Assembly: GCA_022769625.1 (NCBI GenBank)
Contig: JALEJP010000045.1
Span: 1-53,740 of the forward strand
Length of the DNA: 53,740 nucleotides
Origin: Lachnospiraceae bacterium
Lineage (GTDB): Bacteria > Bacillota > Clostridia > Lachnospirales > Lachnospiraceae
Reading direction: 5' to 3'
Shown: positions 16,495 to 24,222 of the stretch, one piece after another
Layout of the letters: each line of letters starts with the position of its first letter
How positions within the stretch are numbered: position 1 is the stretch's first letter
Notes under the pieces: model-generated
Seen by the model: only the letters and a program-made list of their open reading frames with translations
Database searches by the model: none
What the model was told of the DNA's origin: nothing
Made by a program: the position numbers and the translations under genes

Positions 16495-17343
16495 ATGGAA
16501 ACAATAACAGAAAAAGTCAGGGATACACTGGTTTTAGCCGGTTCCACATTCCGGGAGGATCAGAAAGAGGCCTATCGGGCTGCCATTGCAGAAGAGACAA
16601 AGGAACAGGCCAGATGGACCATGGAACAGATTCTGGAGAATGCCTGTGTGGCGCAGGAGAACAAAAGGCCGCTCTGTGACGATACCGGCATTCCGCATCT
16701 GATCCTGGAGATGGGTCACGGACGGACACTGACCGGAAAGATGCTGGAGGAAATTTACGAAGGCGTCCGTCAGGGACTTCAAGCCCTGCCCGGCAGGCCC
16801 ATGGCGGTAAAAGGAGATGACACAGCGCGTATCCAGCAGTCAGAAGGGCTTTATGAGGATCCGGCTATGCTGGCTCCGGCACCGCTTATGCTGCGCAGCG
16901 TTTCGGAGGATGTGATCCGTCTGACGGTAATTCTGCAGGGGGGAGGACCGGAGATCCGTGCAAAAACCTACCGGGTATTTCACAGGCACAGTGTTGATAC
17001 AGTGAAGGATGAGATCGTGTCCTGGGCGAAGGCTGAGGTTGGGAATCTGGGCTGTACCCCATGTAACCTTGCGGTTGGCATCGGACGATCCCATTATGAG
17101 GCATCCTCCCTGATGCTTCAGGCGATGGCGGAGAGCCGTTTCGGACAGATGACGGAGCTTGAACAGTATATTACAGACCGTGTCAATGAGGACGGACCAG
17201 GACCTCTGGGGCTTGGCGGAAAGACCAGTGTGCTGTCCACATTTGTAAAGGTCGGACCGCAGCGTGCCAGTGGGGTGCGTATTGTCTGCATGCGTCCCTG
17301 CTGCTGTTTTGAACCGAGAAAGGCAAGTGTGATTCTTTCATGA
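16495..17343 (+). CDS. Fe-S hydro-lyase alpha subunit (fumarase N-terminal / TtdA-like)
   Basis: The 282-residue catalytic subunit binds a 4Fe-4S cluster and, with the beta subunit, hydrates or dehydrates a dicarboxylic acid (fumarate, tartrate or methylfumarate type). Cluster-ligand candidates are Cys61 (CDDTG), Cys187/190 (GNLGCTPC) and a C-terminal group Cys269-271 (RPCCCFEPRKA), where relatives usually show a single ACRR-like cysteine. The extra cysteines there are unusual. Overall length fits the family. The stop overlaps the ATG of the YfhO gene (ATGA). The substrate is not decided by sequence; its neighbours argue for a dedicated biosynthetic role rather than the TCA cycle. Confidence 0.87.
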   Translation: METITEKVRDTLVLAGSTFREDQKEAYRAAIAEETKEQARWTMEQILENACVAQENKRPLCDDTGIPHLILEMGHGRTLTGKMLEEIYEGVRQGLQALPGRPMAVKGDDTARIQQSEGLYEDPAMLAPAPLMLRSVSEDVIRLTVILQGGGPEIRAKTYRVFHRHSVDTVKDEIVSWAKAEVGNLGCTPCNLAVGIGRSHYEASSLMLQAMAESRFGQMTELEQYITDRVNEDGPGPLGLGGKTSVLSTFVKVGPQRASGVRIVCMRPCCCFEPRKASVILS

Positions 17344-20183
17344 AAAATCTGATCAAAAACGAAACATTGCCTGCCATGGAAAGAAAGGCAGGCAGTGAAA
17401 AGAATACAATGAGCCTGAAAAGGCAGCTTGGCATTTATACACTTCTGTTTGCGGTGACGCTTGCAGGAGTGCTTTTCGTGTTCTGGTGCAGCGGAACCAC
17501 CATGCTGCGCTATACCAGAAATTTTCCGGACAGTCTGGCACAGAATTATGCCTTTCTGGCAGGATTTCAGAATTATCTGTCGGATCTTTTATCCGGAAAT
17601 TTAAAGAACTGGAGCTGGTCCATCGGCCTTGGGGCCGATGCCTGGTCCTTTTACAGCAGTAAGCTGTTTAATCCGCTGTACTGGATCGTGGCGCTTCTGC
17701 CGAAGAAATATCTGGACATGGGCTGGAGCGGCATGATTGTAGCTTACCTGTATCTGTGCGGCGTGACCTTTCTGCTGTTTTTGCGGAAGGCAGGCATCCG
17801 GGATTACCGGGCACTTGTGGGTGCCATGTGCTATGCGTTCGCACCCTGGATGATTCTCTCCAGTGTGAAACAGGGAAGCTTTCTGATCGGCGCGGTGATG
17901 TTTCCTCTGCTTGCCCTCGCCACAGAGAAGATTCTCCGCAGAGAATCCCCGATTCCCTTTATCCTTTGTGTGGCCTTTATCACGCTGACCAGCTTCCGGT
18001 GGCCCTATACCTCCGGAATGATGATATTTTTGTATTATGGCGTGCGCTATTTTCTGGATTACCGGGAAAAAGGGAAAAAAGGAGCTTTTCTGCAGCGGTT
18101 CGGTGTGTTCGTGGGCTGCGGGGCTGTGGGGATTCTCATTGCCATGCCGGCACTTCTGCCCACCATCCTGAAGCTTGGTAAATCCACCTCCACCTCCGGC
18201 ATGGAAACGCCGCTTCTCTTTACCCTGGGGCAGTATCTTCTGTTCCCCTCCAGAATGACAAACTGGGATATGGCCTTTGACAATTACTCTTTTTATTCGT
18301 TCCTGCCGCTATGCGCAGTTCTTATGCCGGTCCTGTTCTATCAGGCGGGAAAAAAGAAATTTGCTGCGGTGATGGGAACCCTTCTGACTGTCCTGACACT
18401 GATACCGGCTTTCTGCAGTGCACTGAACTTCTTCAGCTATCCAAGCGGACGCTGGTACTGTATCCTGATTTTCTTCTGCGTATGGGGCTGTATGGAAGCC
18501 ATGTCGGAGCCACTCCTTGGAAGACCAAAGATCCGGAAGGGGACGATCGTGTGCTTTGTGCTTTACACGCTGTACGCCCTTGGATTTGCAGGTATCTTCG
18601 CAGGAAAGATACTGGGACTGGTGAGCAATACGGAAATCTGTCTGATGGCGGTCAATGCACTGTTTGAGGCGGTATTTCTGGCGGTGCTTTTTGGATATAC
18701 TTCCTTTCAAAAGGCCGGCAGGATCCCGATGCCCAAAAAGCAGGTGATTCTGGTGCTTCTTGTGGTGGTGACAACGATCCTCTCCTACAATGTTTATTTT
18801 TATCCCTTCTCCAAAGGGGATATGAAACGTTTTCTGGCAAACGGAGAAGCCTACGAAAAATTTGAAGCTTCCCCTCAGAAGACGGCACAGAAAATAGAAG
18901 ACGAAGATTTCTGGCGAGTGGATCAGGTGGAGGGAGTGGATGTGACCACGGCACCCAGAAACCGGATCAACGAGACGGTGTATTTTAACACCCGCTCGAT
19001 TTATATGTTCCAGTCCGGAAACAACAAACGGTGGTTTGAGTTTGGAAAATTTCTGGGAGATAATGCGATTTATTACAAACGTACCTGTCCCAATTCCAAC
19101 GACAGCCGGATGGTGCCGGATCTGCTGACGGGAGTAAAGTATTTTATCGGGGATCAGGAAGATGGCGGGAAAAATGCCAGTGATTATGCAGGGTATGGAT
19201 TTACGTACTGGAAAACCATAGACGGAGTGGATATTCTGAAAAACAAGTACAGCATCGGACTTGGAACCCTGTATGAAAGCTATATTACCCAGTCCGAGGC
19301 GGAAAAACTGAATTATGCCCAACGGGAGCAGGCCATGCTGCAGACGATGGTGCTGCCGGATGAAGATGCAGAAGAGCTGGAGAAGCAGGAAACCGGTATC
19401 CGAAAGCTTGGCGCGGAGGATATTGAGACGACCGTCAGTGAGATTCCTGTTACAGTCAAAAGCGGAAAGCATGCAAAGGCAGACCAGGCGAAACAGACAA
19501 TCACCACGGATAAGAAAAAGGCAAAATTTACACTGAAAATAGACGAAGCAGAAGACTGTCAGCTGCTCATAAGCTTTGAGGGACTGAAAAAGAACGGGAA
19601 GCGCGGGGAAGAAGAATTCACGGTCTATGTCAAAAAAAACGGCGTCAAAAAAGCAGCGACGGATACCATTGGAAATGCACAGGGCTTTCCGGATATTGAA
19701 GATCTGACTATAAACCTGGGATATTTTGAAAAGGTCAAAGGGAAGATTCAGGTGGTACTGTCTGCGGAAAAGGGAGGAACCTACATCTACGATGCCATCA
19801 GAGTCTACGCCATTCCATCAGAACTGTATGACCGGTATGCTTCCGGGCTTCAGGAAAAGAGTATGGACCTGGAGGTGTTTGGCAACGATTACGTGAAGGG
19901 CACCTTTACGGCAGAGAAAACATCCCTTGCCTGTTTTTCCATTCTGAAGGACGAGGGCTGGCGCATCTATGTGGACGGCAAAAAAGCAGAAAAGATAGAA
20001 AATGCACAGCTTGCCTTTACCGGTGTGGTGATCCCGGAAGGAACCCATACGGTGGAGCTGCGCTATCATACACCGGGACTTAAAACGGGACTGATTCTGG
20101 GAAGCATCGGATGTATTCTGCTGTTTCTCATCCTCTGTATCCATTGCAGATGGAGAAGAAAACATGACCAATATACGCAGTGA
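17340..20183 (+). CDS. YfhO-family membrane glycosyltransferase
   Basis: YfhO proteins are GT-C fold membrane enzymes that transfer sugars from polyprenyl phosphate to extracellular polymers such as lipoteichoic acid. The 947 residues show about a dozen hydrophobic segments between residues 30 and 500, then a large extracellular part. The first outer loop contains FPDSLAQNYAFLAGFQNYL, and an acidic residue at this place is typical of the catalytic loop. The C-terminal outer domain (about 640-915) is beta-rich and Lys-rich (VKKNGVKKAATD), and a final membrane helix (LILGSIGCILLFLILCI) ends in basic residues. It closes the operon that begins with the GtrB-like enzyme at 8373. The start overlaps the previous stop, but no strong ribosome site is present; a start at 17409 (MSLKRQLG) is possible. 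Confidence 0.85.
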   Translation: MKNLIKNETLPAMERKAGSEKNTMSLKRQLGIYTLLFAVTLAGVLFVFWCSGTTMLRYTRNFPDSLAQNYAFLAGFQNYLSDLLSGNLKNWSWSIGLGADAWSFYSSKLFNPLYWIVALLPKKYLDMGWSGMIVAYLYLCGVTFLLFLRKAGIRDYRALVGAMCYAFAPWMILSSVKQGSFLIGAVMFPLLALATEKILRRESPIPFILCVAFITLTSFRWPYTSGMMIFLYYGVRYFLDYREKGKKGAFLQRFGVFVGCGAVGILIAMPALLPTILKLGKSTSTSGMETPLLFTLGQYLLFPSRMTNWDMAFDNYSFYSFLPLCAVLMPVLFYQAGKKKFAAVMGTLLTVLTLIPAFCSALNFFSYPSGRWYCILIFFCVWGCMEAMSEPLLGRPKIRKGTIVCFVLYTLYALGFAGIFAGKILGLVSNTEICLMAVNALFEAVFLAVLFGYTSFQKAGRIPMPKKQVILVLLVVVTTILSYNVYFYPFSKGDMKRFLANGEAYEKFEASPQKTAQKIEDEDFWRVDQVEGVDVTTAPRNRINETVYFNTRSIYMFQSGNNKRWFEFGKFLGDNAIYYKRTCPNSNDSRMVPDLLTGVKYFIGDQEDGGKNASDYAGYGFTYWKTIDGVDILKNKYSIGLGTLYESYITQSEAEKLNYAQREQAMLQTMVLPDEDAEELEKQETGIRKLGAEDIETTVSEIPVTVKSGKHAKADQAKQTITTDKKKAKFTLKIDEAEDCQLLISFEGLKKNGKRGEEEFTVYVKKNGVKKAATDTIGNAQGFPDIEDLTINLGYFEKVKGKIQVVLSAEKGGTYIYDAIRVYAIPSELYDRYASGLQEKSMDLEVFGNDYVKGTFTAEKTSLACFSILKDEGWRIYVDGKKAEKIENAQLAFTGVVIPEGTHTVELRYHTPGLKTGLILGSIGCILLFLILCIHCRWRRKHDQYTQ

Positions 20184-20235
20184 TCTGCGGGTTTTGAAAA
20201 TATAAATATTTCATAAACTAAAAATTAAAAAAGCG

Positions 20236-20264
20236 TTGACATTGTGTATTTTTACTGTTATAGT
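20236..20264 (+). promoter_or_regulatory. Promoter of the GlcNAc utilisation operon
   Basis: A consensus TTGACA (20236-20241), exactly 17 bases, then TATAGT (20259-20264). It drives the leader that carries the antiterminator target and terminator. Confidence 0.8.
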
Positions 20265-20298
20265 AGTACTGTAATCAGAGAATTTGGTAGATATGACA

Positions 20299-20328
20299 GG
20301 ATTGTTACTGGTAATGCAGGCAAGACCC
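20299..20328 (+). promoter_or_regulatory. RAT: ribonucleic antiterminator target for a BglG/LicT-type protein
   Basis: The 30 bases begin GGATTGTTACTG and continue with GCAGGCAAGACC, which closely match the RAT of the bgl/lic/sac systems. Its 3' end (from 20322) is also the 5' arm of the terminator at 20322-20374, so binding of the antiterminator excludes termination. The gene for the presumed binder follows directly. Confidence 0.92.
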
Positions 20329-20374
20329 AAAGTTTCAGAGGAGGAAGAAGTCTGGATTCTTTGGGTCTTTTTGT
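20322..20374 (+). terminator. Leader terminator (attenuator) of the GlcNAc operon
   Basis: AAGACCCAAAG (20322-20332) pairs perfectly with CTTTGGGTCTT (20359-20369), followed by a U-run. It overlaps the last seven bases of the RAT, the arrangement needed for antitermination control. Confidence 0.9.
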
Positions 20375-20389
20375 TTGGGAGACACTACT

Positions 20390-21262
20390 ATGAAGATTAT
20401 CAAAGTTATCAATAATAATGTAGTGAGTGCATTGGACAAAGATGCCAAGGAAGTCGTTATCATGGGTAAGGGTATCGGCTTTCAAGCAAAACCGGGGCAG
20501 ATTGTGGAAGAAGGACGGGTAGAAAAGGTGTTCCGTCTGGAGGACGAAAAATCAGCAGGCCAGTTTGCCGAGCTGCTTCGCAAGCTTCCGGAAGAATACC
20601 TCAGAGTTTCTGACGAAGTCATCCGGTATGCCAAAAGCGTCATTGGGCTGAAACTGAATCCATCGATCTATATCACATTGACGGATCACATCGGCTTTGC
20701 CGCAGAACGGTATAAAAAGGGCATGAACTTTGACAATCCACTTCTGGTTGAGGTAAAGACATTTTATCCGGCAGAGTTTCAGATTGGAAAGTATGCGCTC
20801 AAGATGGTGGAAGAGAAACTTGGTATGAAGCTCAATGAAGATGAGGCCGCATCGGTTGCGCTTCATGTCGTAAACGCGGAATATGACACCGGTGTACGCG
20901 ATACGATGAATATTACCTGCCTGATCCGCGACGCAGTGGATATTGTGAGAGAATACCTCAATATTGAGCTGCAGGAGGAAAGCCTTCATTACGCCAGATT
21001 CATTACTCATCTGAAATTTCTTGGACAGCGCATTTTTACGGGACAGATGCTTGGAAATGATGATAACGGTTTCGGGGAAATGATTTCCAGAATGTATCCG
21101 GTCGAGTATGCGTGCAGCGAAAAAATTGCGCATTATATAAAAATGCGCTATGAACACGAAATTACAGATGAGGAAACGGCATATTTAGCCGTACATATCC
21201 GCAGAATTCAGCCGGATCAAGGTTCGGATGCGGATCTTCATCAAGAGAAGGGGGAAAAGTAA
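20390..21262 (+). CDS. licT: BglG/LicT-family transcription antiterminator
   Basis: The 290 residues have an RNA-binding CAT domain (1-55, MKIIKVINNNVVSALD). Two PRD modules follow, with the four regulatory histidines at the positions known from LicT: His100 (TLTDHIGF), His159 (VALHVVN), His207 (ITHLKF) and His269 (YLAVHIRR). PTS phosphorylation of these residues switches the protein between RAT-binding and inactive forms. It should bind the RAT at 20299 in its own leader and so control itself and the transporter. GGGAG lies 8 bases before the ATG at 20390. The next gene starts one base after its stop. GlcNAc operons in Firmicutes are more often run by GntR-type NagR repressors. Because the PTS gene downstream looks GlcNAc-specific, the inducing sugar is inferred as GlcNAc. 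The symbol denotes the family. Confidence 0.92.
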   Translation: MKIIKVINNNVVSALDKDAKEVVIMGKGIGFQAKPGQIVEEGRVEKVFRLEDEKSAGQFAELLRKLPEEYLRVSDEVIRYAKSVIGLKLNPSIYITLTDHIGFAAERYKKGMNFDNPLLVEVKTFYPAEFQIGKYALKMVEEKLGMKLNEDEAASVALHVVNAEYDTGVRDTMNITCLIRDAVDIVREYLNIELQEESLHYARFITHLKFLGQRIFTGQMLGNDDNGFGEMISRMYPVEYACSEKIAHYIKMRYEHEITDEETAYLAVHIRRIQPDQGSDADLHQEKGEK

Positions 21263-21263
21263 T

Positions 21264-22703
21264 ATGATGAAATATTTCCAGAAATTAGGAAAAGCTTTGA
21301 TGCTTCCTGTAGCCTGCCTTCCTGTAGCAGGTATCCTTTATGGTATCGGTTACTGGATCGACCCGACAGGCTGGGGCGCAAACAGTGTAATTGCTGCATT
21401 TCTGATCAAAGCAGCATCTTCCATCATTGATAACATGGCAATCCTGTTTGCAATCGGTGTTGGTGTTGGTATGTCGGAAGACAACGACGGTACAGGCGGT
21501 CTGGCAGGTCTGGTTTCCTGGCTGGTTATCACCACACTGCTGTCTCCAGGTTCTGTAGCATTCCTCAAAGGTATTGAGGTTGACGTAGTTCCTGCAGCAT
21601 TCAGCAAGATTCAGACACAGTTTATCGGTATCCTGGCAGGTATCATTGGTTCTTCCTGCTACAATAAATTCAAAGGAACACAGCTTCCTGACGCGCTGGG
21701 ATTCTTCAGCGGCAAACGTTGTGTAGCTATTATTACAGCAGTATTCTCACTGGTTGTTTCTCTGATCCTGCTGTTTGTATGGCCGGTTATCTACGGTGCA
21801 CTGGTTGCATTTGGCGAAGGCGTTCTTTCTCTGGGACCTGTAGGTGCTGGTATTTACGGTTTCCTGAACCGTCTGCTGATTCCGTTTGGTCTGCACCATG
21901 CAGTTAACTCCGTATTCTGGTTCGACGTTGCAGGTATCAACGACCTGGGGCTGTTCTGGTCAGGTGCGGAAGGTGCTGTTCTTGGACAGACAGGTCAGTA
22001 CATGGCAGGTTTCTTCCCAATCATGATGTTCGGTCTGCCGGCTGGTGCATTTGCTATGGTTCAGTGTGCAAAACCTGAGAAGAAAAACATTGCTATGGGT
22101 CTTCTTGCATCCGCAGCACTGGCATCCTTCTTTACAGGTGTTACAGAGCCTCTGGAGTTCTCCTTCATGTTCCTGGCACCGGGTCTGTACCTCATTCATG
22201 CAATCCTGACAGGTGTTTCTGTAGGTCTTGTTGCTGCACTGCCGACAAGAGCAGGCTTCAACTTCTCTGCAGGTCTTGTTGACTACATCCTGAGCTTTAA
22301 GGCTCCGATGGCACTGAATGTATGGATGCTGATCCCGATCGGTATTGTATTCGCAATCATTTACTACGTTGTATTCCGTTTCGTAATCACCAAATTTGAT
22401 CTGAAGACTCCGGGTCGTGAGGATGACGATGACGAGACAAAGGCAGTTCTGGCAAACAACGATTATACAGCAGTTGCAAAAGCAGTTCTTGCAGGATGCG
22501 GCGGCAAAGGAAATATCAAATCAATTGACAACTGTATTACAAGACTTCGTCTGGAAGTTAAGGATTACACAAAGGTTGACGAAAAGGCAATCAAGGCTGC
22601 AGGCGTAGCTGGTGTGGTTCGTCCGGGCAAGACAAGCGTACAGGTTATTATCGGTACAAAAGTACAGTTTGTGGCAGATGAATTCAAGAAACTCTGCAAA
22701 TAA
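21264..22703 (+). CDS. nagE: PTS EIICB component, N-acetylglucosamine type
   Basis: The permease imports a sugar and phosphorylates it. The 479 residues hold an EIIC domain of about ten membrane segments (1-390). It has the family motifs GLHHAVNSVFWFD and FFTGVTEPLEF, and the EIIB domain at the C-terminus carries the phosphocysteine Cys424 in NCITRLRLEV. There is no EIIA domain, so a separate EIIA (for example a glucose-type one) must feed it. Specificity is inferred from nagB and nagA downstream; glucose is the alternative. Codon use is markedly biased (many GTT, GGT, GCA) compared with neighbours, as for highly expressed genes. GGGGG lies 9 bases before the ATG at 21264. Confidence 0.9.
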   Translation: MMKYFQKLGKALMLPVACLPVAGILYGIGYWIDPTGWGANSVIAAFLIKAASSIIDNMAILFAIGVGVGMSEDNDGTGGLAGLVSWLVITTLLSPGSVAFLKGIEVDVVPAAFSKIQTQFIGILAGIIGSSCYNKFKGTQLPDALGFFSGKRCVAIITAVFSLVVSLILLFVWPVIYGALVAFGEGVLSLGPVGAGIYGFLNRLLIPFGLHHAVNSVFWFDVAGINDLGLFWSGAEGAVLGQTGQYMAGFFPIMMFGLPAGAFAMVQCAKPEKKNIAMGLLASAALASFFTGVTEPLEFSFMFLAPGLYLIHAILTGVSVGLVAALPTRAGFNFSAGLVDYILSFKAPMALNVWMLIPIGIVFAIIYYVVFRFVITKFDLKTPGREDDDDETKAVLANNDYTAVAKAVLAGCGGKGNIKSIDNCITRLRLEVKDYTKVDEKAIKAAGVAGVVRPGKTSVQVIIGTKVQFVADEFKKLCK

Positions 22704-22726
22704 TCAGTCAGTTTTATGACTTGCAT

Positions 22727-22753
22727 AAGGGGCACCGATGGTGTCCCTTTTTG
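22727..22753 (+). terminator. Terminator after nagE
   Basis: AAGGGGCACC pairs with GGTGTCCCTT (one G-U pair) across GAT, followed by a U-run. The next gene begins 31 bases later, so some read-through is likely and would lower expression of the downstream genes. Confidence 0.75.
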
Positions 22754-22784
22754 CTCAGAAAAGGGAGACCTGGGAGGGTACACT

Positions 22785-23402
22785 GTGGAATATAAAGTGA
22801 AAACTATTTGCCGGAGGGATGAGATCGACCGGTGTGAACGTTTTGAAATGGATCATTATCAGTGGCACTGCGTGGTGGAACCGAAAACGTACGGATATAT
22901 GGGGTATCTGAAGGGAGAAGGTTTTTATGTGCAGATCCGCACAGAGGAGACAGATCCTCTGCGCAGGTGCAAAAACCATCATGACATGGTCTGCAAGGAC
23001 AGTGCGGTTGAAGTGTTCCTGGCGTTTACAGAGCAGGGCAGAGAGATTTCCAATGATGATATGTACCTGAATTTTGAAGTGAATGCCAATGGAGCCATGT
23101 ACGCGAAATATGGTTTTGGCAGAAAGGGCAGACAATTCCTCCCGGATACCGTTTATGCAGCTACTGAAGTGAAATCCGAGATAGATGAGACAGGGTGGAC
23201 GATGTCCCTGCTGATTCCTGAGGATTTCCTGAAGACAGTCTGTGATTTTTCGGCAGACGGGGATGGCAAAGATATGTATTGTAATTTCTATAAGATATCG
23301 GAGGATCCGGATATCGAACATTATGGAAGCTTTTCACCAATCGACAGCGAGACACCGAATTTTCATCTTCCGGTCTGTTTCGCAAAAGCGATCATGGTTT
23401 AA
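22785..23402 (+). CDS. CBM9-like carbohydrate-binding domain protein, apparently cytoplasmic
   Basis: The 205 residues look like the DOMON/CBM9-like fold that reads carbohydrate-related ligands: many short strands, and the signature-like CKDSAVEVFLAF, DMYLNFEVNANGAMYAKYG and WTMSLLIPEDFL. There is no signal peptide, so it should act inside the cell, unlike most carbohydrate-binding modules. The start is taken as GTG at 22785, six bases after GGGAGGG; no ATG downstream fits better. It sits between nagE and nagB, which suggests a part in amino-sugar sensing or handling, but no enzyme activity can be claimed. Confidence 0.7.
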   Translation: MEYKVKTICRRDEIDRCERFEMDHYQWHCVVEPKTYGYMGYLKGEGFYVQIRTEETDPLRRCKNHHDMVCKDSAVEVFLAFTEQGREISNDDMYLNFEVNANGAMYAKYGFGRKGRQFLPDTVYAATEVKSEIDETGWTMSLLIPEDFLKTVCDFSADGDGKDMYCNFYKISEDPDIEHYGSFSPIDSETPNFHLPVCFAKAIMV

Positions 23403-23412
23403 ATCTGAAAAC

Positions 23413-23428
23413 CAGCCGGATCCGGCTG
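23413..23428 (+). other. Perfect 16-base palindrome before nagB
   Basis: CAGCCGGATCCGGCTG is perfectly self-complementary and lies 50 bases before the nagB start. It could be an operator or a small RNA stem; without a loop or U-run it is not a proper terminator. AT-rich bases follow (23440-23460) that could hold a weak promoter. Confidence 0.4.
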
Positions 23429-23478
23429 AACGTAAGGTTTAAAGCGAATATAAAACAAGTGTAGAAAGGATGAGGGAT

Positions 23479-24222
23479 ATGGTTTTATATCAGGCAAAAG
23501 ATTATAAGGATATGAGCAGAAAGGCAGCAAACATTATTTCGGCACAGGTTATCATGAAACCAAATGCGGTTCTGGGACTGGCAACCGGTTCTACACCGGT
23601 GGGTGCTTATGAGCAGCTGGTTGAGTGGTACAAGAAAGGTGACATTGATTTTTCTCAGGTAACAACAGTAAACCTGGATGAATACAAGGGACTTTCCGGT
23701 GATAATGATCAGAGCTACCGTTATTTTATGAACAAAAATCTGTTCGACCATGTAAACATTGATAAGAGTCGTACCTTTGTACCAGACGGTACAGAACCGG
23801 ACAGTGCAGTAGCATGTGCAAAATATAACGCAATCATTGACGCAGTAGGCGGTGTTGATCTGCAGCTTTTGGGTATCGGCGGAAACGGTCATATCGGTTT
23901 CAATGAGCCGGGCGGAGCTTTTGAAAGTCTGACACACTGTGTTGCACTTGCGGAAGGCACGATTCAGGCAAATGCAAGATTTTTCGACTCCATGGACGAT
24001 GTTCCGAAATATGCGTATACTATGGGTATCAAGAACATCATGTCTGCGAAAAAAGTCCTTCTGCTGGCAAGCGGAAAGAGCAAAGCACAGGCTGTCTATG
24101 ATTCTTTCTTTGGTCCCATCGTTCCAAGTGTGCCGGCTTCTGTTCTGCAGCTGCACAATGATGTTGTTGTGATTGCAGATGCAGAGGCGCTGTCTGTTTG
24201 CAGAGAGAAGGGAGTCCTTTAA
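23479..24222 (+). CDS. nagB: Glucosamine-6-phosphate deaminase
   Basis: NagB turns glucosamine-6-phosphate into fructose-6-phosphate and ammonia, the last committed step of GlcNAc use. The 247 residues carry the phosphate-binding GLATGSTPVGAY, the catalytic NLDEYKGLS, and GIGGNGHIGFNEPG with the active-site histidine. Length matches the short Bacillus-type enzyme. I chose ATG 23479, which has AAAGGA 8 bases upstream, over 23470, which would sit on it. The stop codon touches the nagA ATG directly. It shares the strong codon bias of nagE. It opposes GlmS (48210), which makes glucosamine-6-phosphate. Confidence 0.95.
   Translation: MVLYQAKDYKDMSRKAANIISAQVIMKPNAVLGLATGSTPVGAYEQLVEWYKKGDIDFSQVTTVNLDEYKGLSGDNDQSYRYFMNKNLFDHVNIDKSRTFVPDGTEPDSAVACAKYNAIIDAVGGVDLQLLGIGGNGHIGFNEPGGAFESLTHCVALAEGTIQANARFFDSMDDVPKYAYTMGIKNIMSAKKVLLLASGKSKAQAVYDSFFGPIVPSVPASVLQLHNDVVVIADAEALSVCREKGVL

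Noticed and set aside
18309-19472. Minus-strand open frame of 387 codons inside the first YfhO gene
   Set aside because: It lacks a ribosome site and falls within a region encoding YfhO membrane helices.
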